This document shows positions 54,367 to 61,746 of a stretch of 64,000 bases of DNA, in pieces (position 1 is the stretch's first letter; the number at the start of each line of letters is the position of its first letter). Origin of the DNA: WRGA01 sp031553395 (GTDB lineage: Bacteria > Bacteroidota > Bacteroidia > Bacteroidales > WRGA01); NCBI GenBank assembly GCA_031553395.1, contig JAVBLR010000006.1, positions 368,327-432,326 on the forward strand. Direction: 5' to 3'. The notes under the pieces were generated by a model. The model did no database searches and was not told the DNA's origin. It worked only from the letters and a program-made list of their open reading frames with translations. The translations under genes were made by a program, and so were the position numbers.

Positions 54367-55257
54367 TTACGATTCATATTCAAATTCTTGTGACATTCTA
54401 TTGAAATAGATTTCTTTTGGATAATTGAAATACTTCATTTTGTAACTTTCTGTTATCCAGTTTATTTTTATCTTTAGTAACTTATTCAGACAATTGGCTG
54501 CTTTTATCCTTTTTTTATATCCTAACAGTATTTTTTGATCCTCTTCTGAAATTAATTCTTTTGAAATCAATTCTTCTGCTTCGGAAACATATTCTAATAT
54601 ATTTTCTAATGATAGTTGATTGGATGATCGTAATCGAAACCCTCCAATTAAAAATCTGACACTATATAAGGAAGAATGTTTAAAAAAACTCAACCATAAC
54701 GCGAGATCGCCGGCATATTTCAAATCAGTAGTAAAGTTATTGCATACTTTTTTCCACAAACTTCTTCTCCAAAAAATAGATTCTTGCTGTATCCATTTGT
54801 ATTCTCCTAAATAATAATCATATTTAGACCATTTCTTAAAGGGCCTGACATCCACTGTTCTTCCTTGTTCATCAAACATAGTAGGTATTCCCAAAAGCCA
54901 GTCTATAAAAGAAAACTTGGTAAAAATTTCTGCAACACTAAAAAGCGCTTTGTTATGATATATATCATCAGAATTAATCCATGCCATAATCTCACCCGTT
55001 GATTTCTCAAAGCCTTTTTTAATGGCGTCATACATACCATTATCCGGTTCGCTTATCCAGTAGGCGAGATGTTTCTCGTATCGTTTAATAATTTCTACAG
55101 AATTATCGGTACTTCCTCCATCAATAATAATATATTCCAAATTGGGATATCCCTGACCTAAAACGGATTGAATCGTTTCTTCCAAAAAAGCGGCACCATT
55201 ATAATTGGGGGTTACTATTGAAATTTTTATTGGGGATGCTTGCTTTATGTTATTCAT
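54367..55257 (-). CDS. Glycosyltransferase family 2, copy A of a duplicated gene
   Basis: The 296-residue protein starts MNNIKQASPIKISIVTPNYN. GT2 sites are YIIIDGGSTDNSVEIIKRYE and MAWINSDDIYHNKALFS; WIQQESIFWRRSLW and KYAGDLALWLSFF follow, as in colanic-acid WcaA-like or PGL-like transferases. It is about three quarters identical by eye to the protein at 57048-57935, and their upstream DNA is also alike, showing a recent duplication. Substrate unknown. Confidence 0.88.
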   Translation of the reverse strand: MNNIKQASPIKISIVTPNYNGAAFLEETIQSVLGQGYPNLEYIIIDGGSTDNSVEIIKRYEKHLAYWISEPDNGMYDAIKKGFEKSTGEIMAWINSDDIYHNKALFSVAEIFTKFSFIDWLLGIPTMFDEQGRTVDVRPFKKWSKYDYYLGEYKWIQQESIFWRRSLWKKVCNNFTTDLKYAGDLALWLSFFKHSSLYSVRFLIGGFRLRSSNQLSLENILEYVSEAEELISKELISEEDQKILLGYKKRIKAANCLNKLLKIKINWITESYKMKYFNYPKEIYFNRMSQEFEYES

Positions 55258-55299
55258 AGAAATTTATTATATCGTTGTATATATTTCAATTTTAGATTT

Positions 55300-56067
55300 T
55301 TAGAGAAAATATTTGAAAAAATATCGATAACATCTTGTATGCTCAAAAACACGAAGTTTGTATAACTTTTCAAAATCCGGAATCAGTTTTTCCGGAACTA
55401 ATTTTGAAATGACATCGTTTCGTTCTTTTTTTTCCAATTCTTTTGTTGATTGGGATTCGCTGATTCCCGTCAGATCAAAAAAACATACCGGATAATTAAG
55501 ATGCTTTGTCGTACAGTTTTCAAAAATAATTTTCCGGAAGAAAAACTCCCAATCGGAAACTATTTTATAATTTTCATTGTACATGTATTTATCGAACAAA
55601 CTTCTTTTAATAAAACTAGCCTGATGTCCTAACGAAGCGATGTATAAGAAAAACATGGTTAATTCATTAGGGTAGTACCGCGTTTGTTTTTTATCTTCCG
55701 ATAAATAATAATCGCCGTAGAGAATATCAACATCCTGTTCCGACGAGAATATTTTCTCAAGCATATCATTATCTAAAAAATAATCACCTGTATTCATAAA
55801 TTGAATGTACTTTCCGGTAGCTTTGGCAATGCCTTTGTTCATTGCATTGTAAATTCCCGAATCGGGTTCGCTTACCCAATAATCTATTTTATCTTCATAT
55901 TTTTTGATAACATCAACTGTGCCATCAGTTGAATTGCCATCAATGATAATATATTCAATATTTTTATATGTTTGAGAAATAATGCTTTTAATTGTTTTCT
56001 CAATGTCATTTACCCGATTGTAGACAACTGTAATGATAGATAAAATAGGTTGATTATTTTCTGACAT
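55300..56067 (-). CDS. Glycosyltransferase family 2
   Basis: The 255-residue protein starts MSENNQPILSIITVVYNRVN and has YIIIDGNSTDGTVDVIKKYE, MNKGIAKATGKYIQFMNTGD and VSDWEFFFRKIIFENC. Its start overlaps the end of the upstream GT2 gene by 14 bp, so they are translationally coupled. It is clearly related to that protein over the first ~110 residues. A decayed copy of its last codons occurs at 57978-58025. Confidence 0.88.
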   Translation of the reverse strand: MSENNQPILSIITVVYNRVNDIEKTIKSIISQTYKNIEYIIIDGNSTDGTVDVIKKYEDKIDYWVSEPDSGIYNAMNKGIAKATGKYIQFMNTGDYFLDNDMLEKIFSSEQDVDILYGDYYLSEDKKQTRYYPNELTMFFLYIASLGHQASFIKRSLFDKYMYNENYKIVSDWEFFFRKIIFENCTTKHLNYPVCFFDLTGISESQSTKELEKKERNDVISKLVPEKLIPDFEKLYKLRVFEHTRCYRYFFKYFL

Positions 56068-56896
56068 ACTTTTTATTTTTTACCTTCTCTGCAATTCTGT
56101 CATAATTCTTATTTCCGATAATACACTTTATCCACGTTGTAATGTGGTATGCACGCCAACCGGAGTCAAAAATCCAAGCTGAAACGATATGTTCATACCA
56201 CAGTGTTTTTGGATATTTATTGTACTTCTTGAATATTTCAGAAAATTCTTTTCCTTTAACGTCTTCCATACTTTCGGATAATCCGCCTCCTTGGTAAACA
56301 GCAATTGTTACAGGTATTTTTAGGAATCGGATTCCTTCGGATTTCATTCTACATAAAAAATCGAAATCAGCTGCAATTTTATAATCGGTATCATACGGAT
56401 TTTTTTTATGTAGCTGCGTATCAATTAAAAAAGACTGATGGCAACTTGGCATGGTATAATGCATTTTGATACTGTTTTTGGCAATAACAAAATTTTCGAT
56501 ATTTTCATTTTCCCAAATGAAATTTCCATAGACAATTTTATGATCTTTATTTTTGGGAATTGCGTTTATACAATTTTCAATAACGTGATTATCATAAAAG
56601 TAATCTCCCGAATTCATAAAATTTATCCATTTTCCCGTAGCCCTTGCTATGCCTTTGTTCATGGCGTCGTAAATGCCTTTGTCGGATTCACTGCACCAAT
56701 TTCGGATTCGATCTTTATATTTTTGAATTACATCGACCGTACCGTCAGTCGAGCCGCCGTCAATCACAATATATTCTATATTATCATACGTTTGATTAAT
56801 GACACTCAATATGGTTTTCTCAATGTTTTGAATGTCATTGAAGACGATTGTAACAACTGATACCTTAGGATGTGATAAATCGGATTTTTCGGCCAT
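56054..56896 (-). CDS. Glycosyltransferase family 2
   Basis: The 280-residue protein starts MAEKSDLSHPKVSVVTIVFN. GT2 motifs are YIVIDGGSTDGTVDVIQKYK, MNKGIARATGKWINFMNSGD and KIAADFDFLCRMKSEGIRFL. It is a paralogue of the next gene downstream, with which it overlaps by 14 bp. Both resemble WcaA/PglI-like transferases with unknown substrate. Confidence 0.88.
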   Translation of the reverse strand: MAEKSDLSHPKVSVVTIVFNDIQNIEKTILSVINQTYDNIEYIVIDGGSTDGTVDVIQKYKDRIRNWCSESDKGIYDAMNKGIARATGKWINFMNSGDYFYDNHVIENCINAIPKNKDHKIVYGNFIWENENIENFVIAKNSIKMHYTMPSCHQSFLIDTQLHKKNPYDTDYKIAADFDFLCRMKSEGIRFLKIPVTIAVYQGGGLSESMEDVKGKEFSEIFKKYNKYPKTLWYEHIVSAWIFDSGWRAYHITTWIKCIIGNKNYDRIAEKVKNKKYVRK

Positions 56897-57047
56897 TTTG
56901 AAATTATCGGGTTGTTTGTTGATTTAACTGTTTTATATTTTTTATTATCGAAAAATTGTCAAAATACAAAATCAGAATTACAAATCAATAATGAGAAAAA
57001 CGATTATGTTTATTTTAACTGCATATGATTTCTCTCGAAAATATTAG

Positions 57048-57935
57048 TCATGATAAGCAAAATTCTTGAAGTGTTCTGTTGAAATACATTTCCTTAGGAT
57101 AGTTAAAATGTTTTATTTTATAGCTTTCCGTTATCCAGTTTATCTTCATTTTTATTAATTTTTCGATCAGATCAGCTATTTTTTGCCTTCTTCTATAGCC
57201 CGAAAGTATTTTTTGATCCTCTTTCGAAATTACTTCCGCAGCAATTGCTTGCTCTGATTCATCTATATATTCATCTATATTTTCTAAAGATAATTGATTG
57301 AAAGACCTTAATCTATATCCTCCGATTAAAACCGGAACTGTATATAAAAGAGAATGCCTGAAAAAGCTTAACCATAGAGCAAGGTCTCCGGCATATTTCA
57401 AATCGGTATTAAAATTATCGCATACTTTTTCCCATAAACTTCTTCTCCAAAAAGTAGATTCCTGCTGTATCCATTTATATTCTCCGGCGTAGTAATCATA
57501 TTTAGACCATTTTTTGTAAGACCTTACATCAATACCTCTTCCTTTTTCGTCAAATATTGTGGGCATTCCCATTATCCAATCGATGTAAGAATATTTACCG
57601 AATATTTCATCGATGATAAAAAGTGCATTTTTATGATATATGTCGTCAGAATTAAGCCAAACCATAACTTCTCCGGTTGATTTTTCGAAGCCTTTTTTAA
57701 TGGCATCATACATACCTTTATCCAGTTCACTTATCCAATATGCCAAGTGTTTTTCGTAACGTTTAATGATTTCTATCGAATTGTCGGTACTACCTCCGTC
57801 AATAATAATATATTCTAGATTAGGATAGCCTTGATTTAGAACGGATTGAATAGTTTCTTCCAAAAAAGCACCACCATTATAGTTGGGAGTAACTATCGAT
57901 ATTTTTATCGGTGATGTTTGTTTTATATTATCCAT
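57048..57935 (-). CDS. Glycosyltransferase family 2, copy B of a duplicated gene
   Basis: The 295-residue protein starts MDNIKQTSPIKISIVTPNYN and keeps the GT2 sites (YIIIDGGSTDNSIEIIKRYE; VMVWLNSDDIYHKNALF). It is nearly collinear with copy A at 54367-55257. Differences cluster in the middle and C-terminal parts, for example FNRTLQEFCLS against FNRMSQEFEYES at the end, which suggests that acceptor or donor use has diverged. Upstream it keeps a decayed end of a gene like 55300-56067. Confidence 0.88.
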   Translation of the reverse strand: MDNIKQTSPIKISIVTPNYNGGAFLEETIQSVLNQGYPNLEYIIIDGGSTDNSIEIIKRYEKHLAYWISELDKGMYDAIKKGFEKSTGEVMVWLNSDDIYHKNALFIIDEIFGKYSYIDWIMGMPTIFDEKGRGIDVRSYKKWSKYDYYAGEYKWIQQESTFWRRSLWEKVCDNFNTDLKYAGDLALWLSFFRHSLLYTVPVLIGGYRLRSFNQLSLENIDEYIDESEQAIAAEVISKEDQKILSGYRRRQKIADLIEKLIKMKINWITESYKIKHFNYPKEMYFNRTLQEFCLS

Positions 57936-57977
57936 AGAGATTTATTATATTTTTGTATATATTTCAATTTTAAATTT

Positions 57978-58025
57978 TTAGAGAAAACATTAAAAAAATA
58001 TCAATAACGCCTTGTATGCTGAAAA
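57978..58025 (-). pseudogene. Decayed 3' end of a duplicated GT2 gene
   Basis: Minus-strand sequence here matches the last codons of the GT2 gene ending at 55300. In the intact copy the end reads EHTRCYRYFFKYFL and stop; here the Cys codon is changed, CGA has become TGA (a stop), and one base is missing in the T-run, so the frame is broken. Homology continues through the 3' intergenic sequence into the duplicated GT2 gene and stops exactly at 58026, where the palindromic element begins. Confidence 0.75.
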
Positions 58026-58164
58026 CCTACGCTGCCGCGCGATTGCATCGCGTGATATTATTATAAACTACAAACCACTCCTATTTTCCTTCTAATTATC
58101 TTTTTAAAAAGATGGTTTCTTTTTGTTTACATAACCACGCGATGCAATCGCGCGGCAGCGTAGG
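58026..58164. repeat. 139-bp palindromic element with perfect 29-bp inverted repeats (REP/MITE-like)
   Basis: The arm at 58026-58054 (starting CCTACGCTGCCGCGCGATTG) is the exact reverse complement of 58136-58164. Each arm also contains its own small palindrome, CGCGATTGCATCGCG. The arms are GC-rich in an otherwise AT-rich locus; the ~81-bp centre is AT-rich and codes for nothing. This structure recalls the REP or RAYT-mobilised elements known in bacteria. No target-site duplication is obvious. The rest of the gap (58165-58362) is AT-rich with nothing recognisable. Confidence 0.8.
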
Positions 58165-58362
58165 CTATTGAAGATAAATAATAATATAAATAACTGATTA
58201 TTATATTATTATATTCAAGTAACTCAATATTTAAACTCTTGATTCGCATTAATAATTTATGACTATTTGATTTATTGCACAATCTACTTCTAAATCCTCT
58301 AAAAAGTATTTAGAAATAAAATAACGAATGCTCATTTAATTTATTTACTTGTCGTACTAAGC

Positions 58363-59181
58363 TCAAACTATGAATTCTTTCCAAAATTCATAGTTGTGTT
58401 TTTCCCATGCATGACATCCAAAGGGCAATTGCTTATTGTTCAATTCATACAAGTATTGAGGCGAACGTTCGAAAGCAAATTTGATACCTTCTTCGGGAGT
58501 TGGGCAATTAAACTTAATCAATGAATTGGATAATAAATTCATATAAAAGTCATCTTCTTGTGTATCGTTGTGTCTCAAGAAGTATTTGATATTATTCTTA
58601 TATCCTAAAGTATATAGAATTGATAATATGAATCGTTGAATCAAATACTTGTTCTTTGACAAATCATTTTTCTCAGCAATTAAATTCTTTCCATAGATGG
58701 GCTGTTTTCTTTTTAATAAGTCAATAAAAAATTGCACTTTTCGGAGAGAAAATCCACCATTTCCTACTCTCCATAATGTATCTCCAGATTCGAAGCTTTC
58801 ATGTCTGGTAAACCATGGGGCGCCGATATAATCATAATTTTTGCTGCACCAATATGCCAATTCATTCTTGAAAACATATGCATCTAATTGATATATCAAG
58901 ATATATTTGTATTTGGCATAATACTTGTAAAATGCGATGGACATCATTAATTTATTGTAGCCGTAAATATTCTTAAAATAGTGATTTTTAAAATGATCAA
59001 TCGAATAATTTGTTATCTTTTCTTCTGCAAGAATTGTTGTATAATTATCTAAATTTATTGCAGGAGATATAATTGATATATGGTAATTGCGTAAGGTATC
59101 TATACCCTTCTTAAATGAAATTAATTCATTTTCAGATAAATTTTCTTTATAAACCGGTATAACTATGCAACATTCTTTCAT
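58363..59181 (-). CDS. DUF5672 family protein, likely glycosyltransferase
   Basis: The 272-residue protein starts MKECCIVIPVYKENLSENEL and contains YILIYQLDAYVFKNELAYWC, YDYIGAPWF, WRVGNGGFSLRKVQFFIDLL, and QEDDFYMNLL. These are the hallmarks of DUF5672, a family in surface-polysaccharide loci with a GT-A-like layout (LDAYVF in place of the metal-binding DxD, and an EDD near the C-terminus). The reaction is unproven. It is preceded by a 187-bp gap without a recognised element. Confidence 0.8.
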   Translation of the reverse strand: MKECCIVIPVYKENLSENELISFKKGIDTLRNYHISIISPAINLDNYTTILAEEKITNYSIDHFKNHYFKNIYGYNKLMMSIAFYKYYAKYKYILIYQLDAYVFKNELAYWCSKNYDYIGAPWFTRHESFESGDTLWRVGNGGFSLRKVQFFIDLLKRKQPIYGKNLIAEKNDLSKNKYLIQRFILSILYTLGYKNNIKYFLRHNDTQEDDFYMNLLSNSLIKFNCPTPEEGIKFAFERSPQYLYELNNKQLPFGCHAWEKHNYEFWKEFIV

Positions 59182-59368
59182 TATTATTTTATATTTTGAA
59201 AAAGATAATAAGAATCTGGTTAATTTTATTTATAACATACAGAGACCTGAAATAGATATGGGAATTGGTGTAATTATTTAAAAAAATTAATAATCAATCA
59301 ATGGTAAAATGATATCTGTGTAGTTATTTATGATACATTAGCCTTCTTTTTTACCATTTTTTCAAAAA

Positions 59369-60583
59369 TTAGTACTTATTCATCAAGTTTTCATAGACTT
59401 CAATATATTTTTTCGCCTGTATTTCCGGAGAAAAATTATCAATGGCAAATTGTCTTATTTTTTCTCGACTAAAAACATCTTTTGTTTTGATAAATGCTTC
59501 AATAGCCTCTCGAATACCTTCTGCTGAAACTTCTTTCGCTAATATTCCGTTGAATCCCGATTTAATTACGTCTAACATGCCGCCTACTGGTGTTGAAATA
59601 ACTGGCGTTCCGCATGCCAACGATTCCAACATTACATTCGGCAGATTATCTTCCCGGCTCGAAAGTATGTAGGCATCAGCCGATGCATATAATAATCCGA
59701 GTGCACGTTCATCGGAAATATTACCTAAGTTTATTGTTTCGAATTTGCTTTCTATTTTTTGATTGCTATTTCCAATAGTCGCTAAGCAAATATTTTTAGA
59801 ATCATCAACAGCCGATAATGCATTTAAAAGCAAATCCATTCCTTTCCTTTTACTATTAAGGGATTCGCTTACAAATAATAAAATAATTTTATCCTGAGGT
59901 AAATCAAAAACCTGACGGGCAAGTTCTTTCGGATATATCTTAAATTTGGAAATGTCTAAACTATTGGGGATTAAATTATGTTTTCTATTTGAAAAGGCTT
60001 CACTATTGGAAGATTCTTTTTTCATCCAATTGCAAAGCGTAATCACCTCAAGATTATGACATTGTTTTATATTATTTACTTTAATATCGGTTAATTTCTT
60101 TTCTAATTCTCCGAATGCAACATTATTATCAAGAACCTCATCATGATAATGAAACCCGCCTTGGAATGGATTCATGTCATGCAATGTCCAAACAATTTTT
60201 TTGTTCGTTTTTGAGAAAAAGCGATAATCCAAAAAATTTGCTACCCAATGTAAATTAATAATATCAGCTTCTTGTACCAATGGATGAGTTGATAAATCAT
60301 AATTGGTGTAAGGAAAAGAAAAAAAAACGTAAGTTCCTTTTAATCCGTTGATTAGTTTAATATTTTTATCAATTTCGGTTTTATATAGTCCCAATTTTCT
60401 TAAAATATATTGTGACGGAGTTAATTTAAAAGATGGAACAGTATGAATATTTTCACCTTTGGGTGGATTTTCTAAACAAAGATATTTGCTTTCAATTCCG
60501 ACATTCAGCAATGCATTATGAAGCCTAAATGCTGCAATTCCACCACCACCGGAACCGTATGTCGATATATGTAATACTTTCAT
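59369..60583 (-). CDS. Glycosyltransferase family 4
   Basis: The 404-residue GT-B protein begins MKVLHISTYGSGGGGIAAFR and has WTLHDMNPFQGGFHYHDE, ILLFVSESLNSKRKGMDLLL, and the donor-binding segment SADAYILSSREDNLPNVMLE followed by SLACGTPVISTPVGGM. This is typical of WcaC/WbaZ-like GT4 enzymes. The start overlaps the stop of the upstream gene by four bases (ATGA), so the two are coupled. Substrate unknown. Confidence 0.9.
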   Translation of the reverse strand: MKVLHISTYGSGGGGIAAFRLHNALLNVGIESKYLCLENPPKGENIHTVPSFKLTPSQYILRKLGLYKTEIDKNIKLINGLKGTYVFFSFPYTNYDLSTHPLVQEADIINLHWVANFLDYRFFSKTNKKIVWTLHDMNPFQGGFHYHDEVLDNNVAFGELEKKLTDIKVNNIKQCHNLEVITLCNWMKKESSNSEAFSNRKHNLIPNSLDISKFKIYPKELARQVFDLPQDKIILLFVSESLNSKRKGMDLLLNALSAVDDSKNICLATIGNSNQKIESKFETINLGNISDERALGLLYASADAYILSSREDNLPNVMLESLACGTPVISTPVGGMLDVIKSGFNGILAKEVSAEGIREAIEAFIKTKDVFSREKIRQFAIDNFSPEIQAKKYIEVYENLMNKY

Positions 60584-61461
60584 TGATTGGGGGCGATTTG
60601 TGATTCTTTTCTTGCTTTATAAATTTCGATTATGCAAATTAAGCATTTTTTTAAAGAAAAGGAGTACATTTTTCCGAATATATTTTTTAAGATGGTGGAT
60701 AATGGGTATTTATTTTGAACGAGAAATCGAGTAATATTTTTCTTTGTTTCCCATTCTGCATTTACTTTATCTTGTTGGGAAATACCACTAGTACTTAATG
60801 GTAATTTGGATTGCCACTTCTTATGAAGTTTTAATGTTTCTTCATACCAAATTTTATCATATCCACCTGCCGAAAAGTGCTCTAAAAATATATCGTAACA
60901 AACGATTACTTTATATCCTTTTTCAAAGACAGCTAAGGAGTAGTCTAAATCATAACAATGAAATTTTTTTAATGTTGTATCATCAAACTGAATTTTTTGC
61001 CATATTTTTCGAGACGTGCACATAAATACTCCGTCAATACATACGCAAAATTCATAACCACTCGCATCTTTATTTATTTCTTGAGAAAAAGTTGGATTGT
61101 TTTTATTTCCCTGTATTAATTTAATTTTAGCAAGAGTATTAGAAGCCCACCAGCCACTGATTGTTTTTGTTTTATATTGAGAACCAGCAACGCCAATTAA
61201 TCCCATAGTTTGATCTTGAAAATGATCTAAAAGAATTTTACCCCAATTGTATGTTTTGAATGTAATATCCTCATGTAAAAAACATAATATATCATATTGA
61301 GATTTTAAGGCACCTATATTGTATGCTTGACAGATACTATAATTATTATTACTGTTATCGATACGAATAAGTTCATATTCGGTTCCGATAGTTGACTGAA
61401 TATTTTCTTTTAATCGGTCGAAATATTCAATATTAACAGAGCAAACAATAATACTTATCAT
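60580..61461 (-). CDS. Glycosyltransferase, GT2-like (Glyco_tranf_2_5 type)
   Basis: The 293-residue protein begins MISIIVCSVNIEYFDRLKEN and has IRIDNSNNNYSICQAYNIGA, KSQYDILCFLHEDITFKTYN and FCVCIDGVFMCTSRKIWQKI, then FHCYDLDYSLAVFEKGYKVI. This fits the Glyco_tranf_2_5 (StrF-like) group, in which HEDI takes the place of the usual DxD metal site. It is the first gene of the leftward locus within this window, with a candidate promoter at 61590. Function otherwise unknown. Confidence 0.82.
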   Translation of the reverse strand: MISIIVCSVNIEYFDRLKENIQSTIGTEYELIRIDNSNNNYSICQAYNIGALKSQYDILCFLHEDITFKTYNWGKILLDHFQDQTMGLIGVAGSQYKTKTISGWWASNTLAKIKLIQGNKNNPTFSQEINKDASGYEFCVCIDGVFMCTSRKIWQKIQFDDTTLKKFHCYDLDYSLAVFEKGYKVIVCYDIFLEHFSAGGYDKIWYEETLKLHKKWQSKLPLSTSGISQQDKVNAEWETKKNITRFLVQNKYPLSTILKNIFGKMYSFSLKKCLICIIEIYKARKESQIAPNQ

Positions 61462-61589
61462 AAGATATTGATTTTTATAGAGTATAATTTATGATTTATA
61501 AAGTTCACTAAAAAAATAATGTAATCATTAGATATCAATAGTTATTCTTGTGTAATAGGTAATATACAGTAAATTACTTGATTTTTGAG

Positions 61590-61597
61590 CAAATGTA
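61590..61597 (-). promoter_or_regulatory. Candidate promoter -7 box for the polysaccharide locus (TACATTTG)
   Basis: Minus-strand TACATTTG is 129 nt upstream of the first gene at 61461. A -33 element at normal distance is not evident. The same TACATTTG word forms the divergent promoter at 61715-61722. Confidence 0.4.
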
Positions 61598-61689
61598 TTC
61601 TTTTTTTTTGAAAAATCCTTAAATGTTTTTCAATTTTAAATTGGATTTTTAACTTATTGAAAATAATATTAATAAAATATTTTTAATTG

Positions 61690-61722
61690 TTTGTTTTTTT
61701 AATTAATTTTTTAATACATTTG
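61690..61722 (+). promoter_or_regulatory. Promoter of the giant repeat protein
   Basis: TTTG at 61690-61693 and TACATTTG at 61715-61722 are spaced by 21 nt, a full Bacteroidetes promoter match. The ATG follows at 61747, giving a leader of about 18 nt. Confidence 0.65.
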
Positions 61723-61746
61723 TTATATAACATAAACTATATTTAT

